Origin: Coffea arabica
Lineage: Eukaryota; Streptophyta; Magnoliopsida; Gentianales; Rubiaceae
Assembly: GCF_036785885.1 (NCBI RefSeq)
Contig: NC_092326.1
Location: 41,936,287-42,000,286 of the forward strand
Reading direction: 5' to 3'
DNA length: 64,000 nt
Notes under the pieces: model-generated
The model's input: only the letters and a program-made list of their open reading frames with translations
What the model was told of the DNA's origin: nothing
The model's database searches: none
Position numbers and translations under genes: made by a program
Part shown: piece by piece, positions 12,901-26,768 of the stretch
How the letters are laid out: every line of letters starts with the position of its first letter
Numbering within the stretch: position 1 is the first letter of the stretch

Positions 12901-14840
12901 GGACGTTCCTGCAAACAACGCAAGTAACAACTGATTCAATTTCAATGTGAAGGAACAGGTTAGCCTTCTTCATATTATAACTGATGTAGGGTGAACAAAG
13001 AGGGACTACACACAATCCTTGTGACCACAGATAAGCCAACATACGCTGAGAAGACCTAATCAAATTTTGTGATAGTAGTAAACAATATAATGGCTTGTGA
13101 CCCTCTTCTAGGAACTTTGTGTCTAGGAAGGAATTAGTACATGTCCACGAAAAGTCAAGAGAAATACAGGAGGAGAAGGAGGAGGGGGACAATATGAGAA
13201 GAAAGGAGCAAATTATTTGGGATGAGATATAAGAGAAGCTGGGCATTGAATTTGCCAACAACCCAACAGCAAAAAGGAGGTTGGGGATATTTACTCAAAA
13301 GCTAAGAAACGATGAAAAAGCTCACTGAAACAAATCTGGAGCTTTCAATTATGCATTTATGAGGTCGGAAAAAGGCATATTGATGGCCATGACGCCTGCA
13401 TTTGAATTTCAAACCCATCAAAGGTTCTTTGGTCGGTATATTTACTCACCTATACTGCTGCTCACTAAACTGTTTAATTCCTGGGACGGTTTCTATCAGC
13501 CTTCAATTGCATCCCAGCAATCTACGAATTGAAAACCAAGCTTGATAGCTACCGGGCCTCTTTCTTTAGCTTTGCTAACAAAACATAATAATAGTGTTCT
13601 TAGAAGTGATGTTAGAGTCCAAGGGATGATTTTTATCCAAATTGCTTGTCGCTAACGAAATGTCTACTGGTCCGGATACTACTGTCTTACTGTTGGAAGA
13701 CTTGTTGCCTTTCCACACACACAGCAACATTTCATTATAGTTTTCACTAGTTGCACGCATCATGAAGTGCAAGAACCCCATCCCATCCCCATAGACAGAT
13801 ATACAATAAATCAGCATCTTGATGTTACGAACAGAGTTAGAAATATGTTTAAGTGTTTATCACTCTATACCAGTGACAGTAATAACGAATAAATACATGC
13901 ACTAGTCCTCTGTAGTGCAACTATTTACCTTATAAAAATTAAGGATTGTATGGATGAATAATTTGCAAGTACCATGTAAGTGACCTGAGGTTCTTAAAGC
14001 CTATTCTGAAATGCGGTGATAATCGGAGTCAAAATTACCTAAATTTTTTCCTTTAAATAAAAAACTACGTGTTCTTTTCAGTGGCAGTAACTAATAAAAA
14101 CAAAGTGGTTCTCCATCGAGTAACAATTTTTTGATTGAAATTAATCTTTGTTAGAAACAAAATTCAGTGCTAAGAGTTGGAAAATCAAATGAGGAATGTT
14201 GTACTTTTTTTTTTTCATTGTCTGAAGTACTGATCAGATTTGCGTGGGAGAAGTATTGAAGTGGTCAAACAAATAAGCTACGTACATTTTTATTACTCGT
14301 CTTGTATATGAATTAGCTGCGAATTAATAATATGCCAGGCGATGGCCCCCTTAAGGTGGAATACTAGAAGAGACCCAAAAAAGGGCAAAAAGGAGTTTCT
14401 GAAACAGGCATAGTTATCGATGAGATGAATTAAATTCTACAGAGTACGGTATACTACTTTTGAAGAAGCTCCAAGGGTCTGGTATTTATTTCGATTAGGT
14501 CCTCCACAGAAAGCAAACAGATTAGATCCAGAATGGACAAGCGGCAGGAACGGTTGCAGGTTATACGCATTTTGCAACCGTTTCTTAAGGTTATATGCAT
14601 ATTACACGCGACGTAACTCTCTTTGTATATGGTGTGATTTATTTTTAATAATGTATAATTTTAGAACAAAATTTTGTAGACTCCACACATGTTGTTAAAA
14701 ATAAGATATAAGATAAGATCTGATCCGTACAACTTTTTTGATCAAATCTTGACCTGTGAATTGCTCTGAGACGATCCACCTGATGACCGTCCCTCCCAAA
14801 TCCATCCAGAAGAATGCCGTAACAGTGAGCCATGATAGAA
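9901..14840. other. Intergenic stretch with simple repeats
   Basis: Several open frames of 60-154 codons exist (10325-10636, 10898-11362, 12863-13261 minus, 13575-13817 minus). None has recognisable domains, a good start context or splice structure. Simple repeats are present: TA at 11054-11075, CA then TA at 11518-11545, and a 28-base perfect tandem duplication at 12450-12505. Unannotated non-coding RNA cannot be excluded. Confidence 0.45.
12450..12505 (+). repeat. Perfect 28-base tandem duplication
   Basis: The 28-base unit at 12450-12477 is repeated exactly at 12478-12505. It begins ATTGCCTGCTGC and ends CTGCTAT. Perfect identity implies a recent duplication. It lies in no recognised gene. 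Confidence 0.9.
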
Positions 14841-14844
14841 ATAG

Positions 14845-15650
14845 AGAAAAATACAGTTTTATTCCCTTATAAGGTTTTAGCCCTTAGAATTTTGGCAAAA
14901 GTAAATCTAGTTGTTCGTGTTTAGCACATGTGCAGTTTTAGTCCCTAAAGTTTTCGCAAGAGTAAATTTAATCTCCAGCAGATTTTGGACATTTAAAGAA
15001 TTTTTTTCCAATTTACAACAGAATTTAGTCACGTCTAGTCATGTGTCTGTTAAATTAAATTTCAAAATAAAGAAGCAAACTAGTAGCTAAATTTAAACAA
15101 CAAAATTAAGAACTAATAACTCGCGTGCTAACTAACAAATTAGTAAAAAAAGAAGAAAATTTTTAGACTAAAAAACTAAAACTAGTCAGAATACCCGGCA
15201 CAACATCGATCAAGAACTCCTCTTCACTTTCTATCCCCATTGCCCCCAAGCAAAAAATCGCGAGACTTAATTTTGTCATATAGATTAACAAATTTCTTTT
15301 TTTTTTTTTTTTGTTTCTTAATTAATTAACTACTTATGTGCCATCAAGTGAGTTATTGTTATTCTTATTGTTTAGATTACCTGCTATATATATTGCTTCT
15401 TCTTTAAGATGTTTAATTCAACAAACACGTGATTGATTCCATTAAAATTTGAGAAAATCAATCCATTGCCCTAAATCTACTTCAAGTTGGTAACATTAGG
15501 AACCAAATTTATTTTTGCCCAAACTTTTAAGGACTCAAACTACACCAGATATCGAACATTAATGATCAGATTTATTTTTACCAAAACCTTAGCGACCAGA
15601 ATTGCACAAGTGCTAAATATTGAAGGTCAAAATTGCATTTCTCCTAATAG
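14845..15650. mobile_element. Probable inverted-repeat (MITE-like) element
   Basis: The left arm, about 14850-14995, contains two related modules built on 'GTGCAGTTTTAGTCCCTAAA' and 'GCAAAAGTAAATCTAGTTG'. The reverse complement of about 15485-15650 contains the same modules with many mismatches, for example TTTAGCACTTGTGCAATT against TTTAGCACATGTGCAGTT. The middle is AT-rich and non-coding. I could not place the ends or a target duplication precisely, so the limits are approximate. It is similar in style to the better defined Mutator-type element at 19641-20815. Confidence 0.5.
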
Positions 15651-16379
15651 AAACATCCCAAACCAGCCAGAACCCTGCACAAGTTCACATCTTCTTGTTT
15701 AATTCCTGGATTTAGGAGAATGACAAAATGATAACCAAACCATACATTTGGGACTTTTCGAGTGTGAACACTGCCTTGAACAGCTTGAGAGACGTCTTCA
15801 AGTCCTTCTGTGAACGAAATTTGACTCGTGAAAATACAGAATTTGGGCTACATCATCATCAGCAGTTTAACTTTTGTTGTCATGTTCGCATTGGAAATCC
15901 CTGGTGGAGTAAAATACTTTCGGTGCGGTATGTCTTGTTGTGACCTTAAGCTCTTCAATTATTTCATTTGTCCTACCGCATTATTTCGCACAGCCAAAAA
16001 AGAAAGAAAAAAAAAATGATGATCTCAACAATCGTCAGTTTTAATTATCAGCTCCAAATGTGAAACCAGAGATGAGATGAGGTGAGGATCTTGACACATC
16101 TCCTTACCATTTTATGGAACTTTAGGATTATTATGTCCTTACCATCTACTGATAAGCTTTAAAGGAAAGTGTATAAACAATCAAATATCTATCCCTTGAA
16201 ACATTTCCTTGTACTGTTATCCAAAATTATTTTTTTTTCTAATTTGCTTATGCGCATCAAACATCAGTACTACATCAGATGCTGAGTTGTGAGAGTAGAG
16301 CAATTAGATGGCATCCAAGTTAGAGATTTAAAGCAATTGTTGTTTTTTTTTTTTTTTTAAGGGCAAGTTACATCCACCA

Positions 16380-16535
16380 TTAATTGACAGGGAAATAGTC
16401 TTCCTCTTCCTTCATTGAACCAGTACAGTCCTCTATCTCATCATCATAAAAGTTTACAAAAAAAATCAGGATCAAGATTAAAGAAAGAAACACCAGCTGC
16501 TTATGCTCATGAGCAGTGACCTTATCCATCCAATA
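16380..16535 (-). CDS. Uncertain small ORF with one membrane segment
   Basis: An internal ATG in a 69-codon minus-strand frame gives a protein of about 50 residues starting MDKVTAHEHKQL. A strongly hydrophobic run, VFLSLILILIFFVNF, follows, and then an acidic tail ending EEEDYFPVN. This single membrane segment with a charged tail looks more protein-like than neighbouring chance frames. I do not recognise a family and see no clear upstream exon. It may equally be noise. No function can be assigned. Confidence 0.2.
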   Translation of the reverse strand, partial: YWMDKVTAHEHKQLVFLSLILILIFFVNFYDDEIEDCTGSMKEEEDYFPVN

Positions 16536-17520
16536 AAAGCCCCACAGAGTTGTCCCTCTCTTGACGTGGGTTCGTGTCGACATCCCCAAGCAGCATCTTT
16601 ACACGGCACAACATCTAATGAATGACTATTTGCCCTTTAATACCATGAGACCATATCAAGTTCTTGTTGATATCTGGCATCCCCGGTGGGACTTAGCTGC
16701 GGTTTTTGTAACTTAGAAATTAAAACGAAATTTAGCCCCTGATCCCTCAAATCTTATTGTAAAAGAAGTGAATCAAGAAACCTGGAAAGAAATAGGTATA
16801 GAAAACAAAGAGAAGTACTACTGTTATTATATATTTGTTACAGATATTGGACAAGTAAATCAATCAAAATACATCATACTTATCCCAACGCACTAGCATG
16901 GTGATGCATTTCCTAATTATGTAAAACTTTGTTCTCTGCTCCTTTGCAAAAGCTAGGCACCTTTTTCTCAAGCTTGACGATTCTTCCACCTGAGGCTGTT
17001 GTCTCCCATCTTCTTCTGATGGTCTAGAAGACCAATGGCCCATTCTTCTAGTAAACTATTTTTTCACACTGAAACTTTACTGTCCCAAGCTTACATGTTG
17101 AGAAGTAATCAAAGTATGTTGATACTTAAAGAAGGCCACGGAGGAGGTTCAAGGGCGGCCATTAATAACGCATCTAAATTTTACAGTTGAAACTAGTACC
17201 GTAAATAGTTTGAAATTGTGATTTGGATTATGGTAATCTGCAGGGAGTTTTATTAAAAGTGGGTGCTTAGCTGGATTTCCCAAGTAATTTGAACCGCTTC
17301 AATATCCATCACGCAGGTACAGGCATGAGAGTACCAAGAATTTTTGTTTTGGGTAGATAAATGTGTGGATGGGTTCAATTCCAATTACTGCTACAGGTCA
17401 TGGGATGCTTCCGGTATCATTAGGTCACTTATGGGGTTATCACATACCGTCAACCAACACAGCACTAGTAAGTAGTAACGGCAATGAGATTCGAACATAC
17501 GAACAAATCTTCGACTTCGA

Positions 17521-17596
17521 GAGAAAGTGGTACGTTTTTACTAATTTAACCTTTTTTTTTTTTTTTGAGAAAGTGACACGTTCTTACCAATTAAAC
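17521..17596 (+). repeat. Imperfect 30-base direct repeat split by poly-T
   Basis: 17521-17550 and 17567-17596 both begin GAGAAAGTG and run to ATTTAAC or ATTAAAC, matching at about 24 of 30 bases. A 16-base T-rich run lies between them. The layout is that of the other tailed micro-insertions in this window, but older and diverged. Confidence 0.5.
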
Positions 17597-19162
17597 AAAT
17601 TTGTGTTGTCACCAAGAATTCTTTATTACGAAGGATGCAAATTATAATAAGTTGATTAATTTACATAAATGTATCCTAATCTCATTTTATGACCGTGGAC
17701 TGTCAGTTACGATTTGTTTTCCTCCTAATCCCATTTTGACTTGAGACATTTGTCTTTGACAAAAAAAAAATCATTAACGAAGAATATGCAGATCATACTT
17801 GTACTATGTTTGAACAATTTCTTGCTCCTCACCGTGAGGGAAATGGTTGAGCTTTTGATTTGCGGTCCAACCGTTCGGTTCATACTTCAATTATTTTATT
17901 CATTTGAGTAGTAAATATTTTGGATGCCGCTGAATACAAAAACAAAAAAAAAAGGAAGAAATTAATTGAGAAAAGCAAAAACAGTTAGTTGGTTTAATTT
18001 TTACCGGTTTAACCAGTTTTTGATCGAATTTGCCAAATTCTTTTATTTTACAGGTTTATATGGAACTGAATTGATGCCATTGCCACTTCGCGATTGACCA
18101 GTTGGTCTGGTCCGATTTTTCAAAACTTTGAATTATTCGTATGAATCTCGTCAATTCAAATACTACACTACTTTCTCATGTTCAACTTTTCTTGGGGAAC
18201 GAGAATACCTGCAATACTAATGCGAGAGTTCTACTAAAACAATGAAAACAAGCACACTCTATAAGGAAATTTTTTTTTACGTTTTTTATGAATACAATTT
18301 TTAATTATTTTTTATTTATATATATAAAATTGCTACAATATATTTTTCTACAAAAGCTCTAAAAATAGCAATTCAAACAGCCCTTGTACGTTTAATAACA
18401 ACTTAAATGAAATTAAATATAAACGGGGAGAATAAATTATTGGTATTACTAGAAAGCAACATATATTTCATTGGGAGGGGCTTCTTTAATATGCTTTGCT
18501 AAAAATACTAATGTTAAATTTATGACTGCGCCTTAAAAAATCATTTTCGTCTTTGTCGATGCAAACTTTTTAATCACAACAAATTTGTGATAATCCTTCA
18601 ACAATTTTTAACTGAAGACTTGTAATTATCGGGTAGATATCTTTAAGAATGTGATTTTTGAAGGTCTGTTATTTCCTCTCTTCCACAATATATTTTTTCT
18701 TCTTGAATTAATTATTTCATGGTCATCTAATAAAAACATTCTTTTGAAACTATGGGCAAAATTTTATTAACCTAATTTCTGAAAACACAAATGGTTGGAT
18801 GGTTTCTTATTTCGAAAGAACCTGGCTTCCCCCTTAGATCTTCGCTTCGTCTTGCATTCTGTTTTTTCTCATGCTTTTTATTAGCTTAAGAAAAAAAAGA
18901 ACAAAGATTCATAGAACCAAAGAGTTTAGAGAAAAAATATAAACAAATACTGTCGGACAGAAGATTAATTTTTTTAAAAAATTACTATAATATCATAATT
19001 CTTTTTGTGGTTTGATTTATATGAGTCAAAACGATGATTGAGAAGATAAAATAATAATTGAAAAACATGTTTTCAATATAAATAAAGGCCTTCTTCTAAA
19101 CTAATTTATGAAACATGATTTTAGCTTTTGATTTTCAAAAAATTATTTTATTATGTTCCAAT

Positions 19163-19305
19163 CCCTGTTTGGATTGTCATTTTCTGTCAGAAAATTGCGT
19201 CGTTTTTCGTGATCACATTTTCCCATTACTTTTTTCTCTCAAATATATCAAATCACTACAGTAATTTTTCCATGAAAAATTATGAAAAATGCAATCCAAA
19301 CGGGA
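19163..19305. mobile_element. MITE with GTTTGGATTG / CAATCCAAAC ends
   Basis: The element starts CCCTGTTTGGATTGTCATTT and ends TGCAATCCAAACGGGA, so the termini are inverted repeats. The body carries inverted arms around TTTTTC and GAAAAAT words and has no coding potential. Related ends occur at several other places in the window (39503-39650, 60715-60870, a half copy near 18268-18385), showing a repeated family. No clear target duplication was found. Confidence 0.65.
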
Positions 19306-19640
19306 CTGCACTAAACTACAAAAGGTTATATAAGCTTTCATGGTCTCCCTATATTTTTCCTAATTTTATCCCATTTCTAGATTCATCTGTGTGCCTCTTT
19401 TCTTCTTCTTTTTTTTTCTTCTCATCCAAAATTCAATCTTTACAAGAAAATGAAATAATTATATAAAAATTATTTAAATAGCACAAAAATTCATTTATGT
19501 AACATATAACGGTAACTTGGTCATCTTTTGTCAAAATTAACTTTTTAAACTTTTTTTGAGAATACTTAAGCATTTATTAAAATAACTTAAATGTCTAATT
19601 TTCAAGAATCAATTTTGCAAAGTCAACTTTTATGAAATCA

Positions 19641-20815
19641 GGAAATTTGTTAAATTGGTCCCTAACATTTACACACAAAATTTTTTTAGTCCCTAACATT
19701 TAAAATCAACCAGAATAGTCCTTAACATATAAATTATGATCCATTTTGGTCCTAATGCTCGTATTTGCTCATTTCTACGACTAAAAATAGCACACCTCTC
19801 TCACGTGGCATATGTTCAAGGGCAAAACTAGAAAATACTATTGTTTTCATTGTAAACGTGGAATTGAAGCTTCTACTGCCTCCACTTCGGTATATTCTCC
19901 TCAAACTGAAAAGCACCAGCGTCAATTTGAGGCTTGATCCCCCTAGCAGTGCGGTTGCTGCTGTTGATCCCCTAAGGAACCACCACCATTAAACCCGGCG
20001 AGCTTGATTCTGTCACCTTTCCGTTAAAACTGTGTGATCCGATCACCAAGGAACCACCACCACCCTCTTTCTAGTAGATTGTATTGGAGGCGAAACCCGG
20101 GCATCAAGATTGTGAGTTTTGGTGGGCTGCGGAAGAGAAGAGAAAAGAGATGACGTGGAAGATGATTTGGGTTGAGAAAGCGAAGCGAACAAAGATGACG
20201 ATGGTTTTGCAAGCGATGCCAAAAGTCTCGAACTTTTCAATTTTTTAGCAATTGCTGCCCATCCCCTCTCTTCTTGAAGTTTATTAGATTTATGTGGATT
20301 CAGGGTCGAGGAAGACGACGAGACGGGGGGCTTTGGGGGGTGGGATTAGGGTGGGGCAAATGGAAAGGAGATGGATGAGGATGAAAAAAATGATGAAGAT
20401 TTTTGGGGTGGCAGCGAGAAGAGGAATCCAGCGCACCTGGGATTTGAGAGTTGTGGTTTATCTTCTTGTTATTGATTTTGTTCTTCATCGAAAGAGGCGG
20501 AGCTCGATAGCAAAGAGTCCATGACCAGAAGCAAAAGGGGAGAAAAGCCCTAATTTCAGAACAGGGAAAGAAAAATATGCGAAAATGTTGTCATTGAAAA
20601 GGGGAGAAAAGCTTGTGTTTTTCAGTTTTGCCCTTGAAAATATACCCACGTGAGAGAGGCGTGCTATTTTTTAGTCGGAGAAATGAGCAAATACGAGCAT
20701 TAAGACCAAAATGGATCATAATTTATATGTTAAGGACTATTCTGGCTGATTTTAAATGTTAGGGACTAAAAAAGTTTTTTGTGTAAATGTTAGGAACCAA
20801 TTTGACAAATTTCCC
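19641..20815. mobile_element. Mutator-type element with ~190-base TIRs and a GC-richer cargo
   Basis: 19641-19829 and the reverse complement of 20624-20815 are about 190-base inverted repeats at roughly 90% or better identity. Their outer ends read GGAAATTTGTTAAATTGG and GGGAAATTTGTCAAATTGG. Long TIRs of this kind with 'TTGGTCCCTAACATTT' text are typical of plant Mutator-like elements. No transposase is encoded. AATCA touches both ends (19636-19640 and 20816-20820), but this is shorter than the 8-11 bases expected for the family and may be chance. The 790-base interior is richer in GC than its surroundings and holds short frames on both strands, so captured gene sequence (Pack-MULE) is possible. 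Confidence 0.85.
19830..20623. other. Interior cargo of the Mutator-type element
   Basis: The minus-strand frame 20043-20240 begins MKSSRLLASLAKPSSSLFAS, rich in Ser, Leu and basic residues and lacking acidic ones. That is the composition of an organelle-targeting presequence. On the plus strand, a frame from the ATG near 20371 reads MDEDEKNDEDFWGGSEKR and stops near 20476. Neither is long enough to be a gene. They could be captured exon fragments or chance frames in GC-richer text. AAGGAACCACCACCA occurs twice (near 19974 and 20048). Confidence 0.35.
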
Positions 20816-21099
20816 AATCAAAATTAGTTGAGAACAAGTCCAAAATTTTTCCCACCCAAGTTATCACCTATCGCCTTGGCCCACCATACATATATAGTTT
20901 CTTGAATCCGAGACCATTGAATTGACAATTTCACAGCACGCAAAAGCAAAATGGTACTCAATCTGGGGACAAAGCACCGACGTCGTCTGACCGGCTAACT
21001 CTCCATAAACGACATCGTATCATCTTCTTCCAAATTCCAATCCAAGTCATACACAGGAAAATCTTCCGGAGTCTGTCAGTTTCCTTCTAAAACGAAACT

Positions 21100-21520
21100 T
21101 CTAGTCGGTTTCGTGTGAGTACGTTCAGTAATCCCAAATCCCAATTTATCCCTTTTTTCTTTTATTTATTTATTTATTTATTTTGAACTAATTCTCCCTT
21201 CCTGTATTTAGCTGAAATTTCTGATTTTCCTATTTTATTAGATTATCTTTCTGAATTTTGACAGCAGCCCTCCCAATTACTTAATAGTTTCATCAATCAA
21301 AAGCCCTTTTGTCTCTCTTCTTCGGTAAGTGAGAAAGAAACCCTTTTGCGTAAGTAGCCTGTTTTCTCCGTTTTCGTGAGAATAAAAATCATAGAGATTG
21401 GATTTTTATTAGTTTATTTGTCTGATGTATTTAAAGCTATACTGGGCTTATTTTTATGTGGGTATTCGAAAAGTTTTGTGGATTTTTTTGTGATGTTGTT
21501 TAAGTGTTTGAGATTTGCAG
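21100..21520 (+). other. Probable 5' UTR intron of ATG8
   Basis: A donor-like GTGTGAGTACG lies near 21113 and an acceptor-like TTTGCAG ends near 21520, 33 bases before the ATG. A leader intron is common in plant ATG8 genes. The exact ends are inferred from signals only. Confidence 0.4.
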
Positions 21521-21552
21521 TAAGAAATCATCAAAGTTTGAGTCTTGCTACC

Positions 21553-23945
<2,393 letters not shown>

Positions 23946-24697
23946 CATCCAAGTTGTGTAAATAGAGTCCGAAGTGTAAATTCCCGCTATCCCCTACATA
24001 TGGCAAATGTCTTGCATGCTTTACTTTGTTATCTACGGTCTGATTCTGCCTAAATTGGATCAGTTGCATCATTTCTTTCCTTTCGAAATGTTTGATTACA
24101 CTTTGTCTTAATGAATTTACCTAATATATATACATATATAAGGGATAGCATTGAATTTAATATCAATTTGTCTTGATGTCTCCTGCGTTGTCTGTTCTGC
24201 ATTGCAAAGAAAGCATAAAACGTATACGGACCCGCCAGAGAGTTGGTGTTTTATGCATATGAACAAAAAAAAGGTTGACGCAGTAACTGCCTTTTGGATA
24301 AGCAGCAGCCCTTTTCAGTCTGTTGGGAGGACAAAACTATAATGGTTTAGCAGTGCAAATCACCAGTGCGTCAAAGGGTAGCTTACCTTCATGTTTCATT
24401 GAAGCTCCAACCACCCCAGTTGGTTTTGGGCGCGGTAGGTGAAGTTGGTGTTAATTTACTTTCTCGTTTCCTGCAACTGTGTTAGGCATCTGCCCGAGTC
24501 TTTCACACAAAAACATTTATCAAATTCTGCCTCGGAAGTAAAGGAATATCGCAAGAATAAAGTGAAAGGGGGCTGCTGATTACATTTAACATGACGATGA
24601 TAAAGTTGCCTACAAGATTACAAGAGATTTTGATTGGCTTCCAGGTCGAGAATTAAAGCAGGATTGCATGCAGAAGAAGGAGTCACTTTGCTTTGGA
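23946..24697. other. Convergent intergenic space
   Basis: This stretch lies between the 3' end of ATG8 and the 3' end of the minus-strand small gene. It presumably contains both 3' UTRs. The open frame at 24151-24342 has no family resemblance. No other structure was seen. Confidence 0.6.
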
Positions 24698-24934
24698 TCA
24701 AGTGGAAGAGTTTTTCTTTTGGCATTTGTTCTTGACCCACTTAAAACTTATTGAAGTGCCGCTCTTGAGCTTTTGCGCGCCAGCAGCGGCTATGGATTTG
24801 GCTCTACTGAATCCTGAGGCCGGTTTCTTGTTATTTCCAGCGTCTTTGGTTGCAGCGGAGGCGTCACCTTCGTCCATGGCACCAATTCCTCCAGCACCCC
24901 ATTGATCTGCCCAGCTCGGTCCGTCAGTAGCCAT
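24698..24934 (-). CDS. Small conserved plant protein of unknown function (78 aa)
   Basis: Starting at the ATG in context AAAAAATGGCT, the frame encodes 78 residues. It opens MATDGPSWADQWGAGGIGAM, followed by an Ala/Asp/Lys-rich linker and a C-terminal half GFSRAKSIAAAGAQKLKSG, then SISFKWVKNKCQKKNSST. The Trp-rich start and basic C-terminal end are typical of a family of small plant proteins I have seen without an assigned role; I do not know a proven function. It has no signal peptide or membrane segment. A longer in-frame start at 24988 lies beyond a likely acceptor (TATTAG ending at 24952 on this strand) and is probably intronic. A 5' UTR exon is likely at about 25269-25390, with donor CAAG/GTAATT. 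The leader intron would contain the TA microsatellite at 25090-25127. Confidence 0.75.
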   Translation of the reverse strand: MATDGPSWADQWGAGGIGAMDEGDASAATKDAGNNKKPASGFSRAKSIAAAGAQKLKSGTSISFKWVKNKCQKKNSST

Positions 24935-25087
24935 TTTTTTCTTTTTTGGATCTAATAAAAACACAGAATTCAAATGAAGTCTGCGCAAAAATCAGGTCAT
25001 CAAGTCTGTAGCATCCGGACACCAGGCTTGTTATTGAGGAAAGAAGAGATAGTACATGATAAACCTAAACCTCTGCTTTCCTGAATG

Positions 25088-25089
<2 letters not shown>

Positions 25090-25127
<38 letters not shown>
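25090..25127 (+). repeat. (AT)19 microsatellite
   Basis: An uninterrupted AT dinucleotide repeat of 38 bases, probably inside the 5' UTR intron of the minus-strand small gene. Length is likely to vary between individuals. Confidence 0.9.
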
Positions 25128-25131
<4 letters not shown>

Positions 25132-25390
25132 TGAAGCCAATAATGAATTGCAAGATACATACATAATAATAGTAATGAAAGTTGAAGAGGAAGGCCCTAA
25201 AATGATCCAAAGATCTCGAGAAGAATTGGAAAGATATACAGAAAGAAACTCTAAAGGGAATTAATTACCTTGCTTGGACTTTAATCTGGAGGGCTGCTGA
25301 TTCCTCCTATCCTATGAAGAAGAAAGCGAGAAGAGTTGATGATGAAAAGCTTTACGGGAAGATGAAGAGATTTAGGCCTTAAATCGTAGG

Positions 25391-26768
25391 TTGCTTAGTG
25401 GGGAGGTTGTATCTTTGCATGTGGATAGGCTGGCTCGTAATTTGTCCGATATTTATTATTATTTTTTATTATAAAAAAAAAAAAAAAGACGTGCCAACTC
25501 ACGAATTACCATCTCTTGAAGCAAAGTTTGTACGGCATTGTCCCCCCCCCCCCCCACCCCTTCCCTTTTTTTTTAATCTTTATATTACTTTATTAGTAGC
25601 AATAGTACCAACCGTATCCACCATTTGGGCATAATTAATGGCCCTGTTTTGTATTTGAAAACAGTGGGGGATGCCTCTTGCTTCTTCTGATTTGCTGCTT
25701 TCATTTGATATTCCCCAACATAGGATAAATTGGGTTAGTACAAATGGTCCATTTAGTGAGTACCAAAATACTATATTATATGATACCATGTGACTAATGT
25801 TTACGTCTCAAAATTTAATATGAATATATCACTATTTGCCTACTTAGTGCTTGACCCAAAAAAAAAAAAAAAAAATTTTTTGTTTTGTGGTATGGTGCTT
25901 TGAAAAAAGAAAAAAAAAACACCTCGATTACTAATTTTGTTAAGTAAACATTCAACTTGTTCTCGTAAACATGACCTGGAAGCCTATGTGAATTTCACAG
26001 AGATTATAGGCTGGCTATCTTCAGTTCACCCACGGCCATCATCAGCTTACAATGACCAGTTGACTTATACAATTTGGCAAGTCGTAGATCTACTCTCAGC
26101 ATTGACGATACGTTTTTTTTTTTCCTTTTTTGGTCAAACAATGATGATACGTGATATTGGGCTCAACTTGCCATCAACCGTCATTCTACGTGATTTTTCC
26201 AAATCCAATCGGTGTCCTTTTTGGTTGGTTTAATTCTCTCCTATTCACGATGGCGGAGTTGGGTTGTTCCCTTTCCAATAGTAGGGTAACAGTAGGAGTA
26301 CTTTGATATTGAACATAAGTTTGGAGTTCATTCATTCATACCTGGGGCTTGAATTATCACAGCAGTGAGTGGCACCTCCTCCAAGTCCCAAATTCCAATG
26401 GTCAGAAAAGCATGCAAGACATACAACAACATACTCTATCATTGTAATCAAAAGTGGAATGATCATTAGGAACAAGAATTCAAGGTCAAGTAAAGTAGCG
26501 CTCTGTGATATGAGGTTGCTGCATTGAAAAGCATGCCATTCCTTTCCTTTTTATCATTCAGCAAAGTTGTTGGTCACATTAGTGCATGGAACTGCTAGTA
26601 GTATCTTGTTCCTCGTCCAACAACTTGACTGCCCTTGTGATTTAATAATCCATCTACAACAATAAGTCTATATGGTCTTCTTCTTCTTTTTTCTCCCTCA
26701 AATCAAGAACCATAAAACCATATTCAGGTGTTTCCATGAGTATCTTCAGATGCATATTCTACCCTCCC
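25391..26768. other. Intergenic stretch between divergent small gene and ankyrin gene
   Basis: It contains poly-A (about 25471-25487 and 25859-25875), a 14-base poly-C (25542-25555), and a T-tailed insertion between imperfect direct repeats (26101-26152). The upstream part should carry the promoter of the small gene. The part next to 26768 should carry the 3' UTR of the ankyrin gene. The open frames seen here have no family resemblance. Confidence 0.5.
26101..26152 (+). repeat. T-tailed insertion between imperfect 13-base repeats
   Basis: ATTGACGATACGT (26101-26113) and AATGATGATACGT (26140-26152) match at 11 of 13 bases. They flank 26 bases made of T10, CC, T6 and GGTCAAAC. Read on the minus strand this is GTTTGACC followed by an interrupted A tail. 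It matches the layout and the TTTGAC word of the insertion at 49132-49181. Confidence 0.45.

Larger units (their letters stand above)
15651..19160. other. Intergenic stretch with scattered repeats
   Basis: No confirmed gene. It contains one weak small-ORF candidate (16380-16535, minus), a direct repeat around a poly-T run (17521-17596), and half of a hobo/PIF-style MITE near 18268-18385 that ends in a version of CAATCCAAACAGCCC. The rest is AT-rich without visible structure. Confidence 0.4.

Noticed and set aside
12863..13261. 132-codon minus-strand frame
   Set aside because: Composition is Ser/Leu/Cys-rich without motifs; no family resemblance or promoter support. An unspliced non-coding transcript is as likely.
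24935..24988. Upstream in-frame start of the minus-strand small protein (18 extra residues)
   Set aside because: It spans a likely splice acceptor and adds residues unlike the conserved MATDGPSWADQW start.
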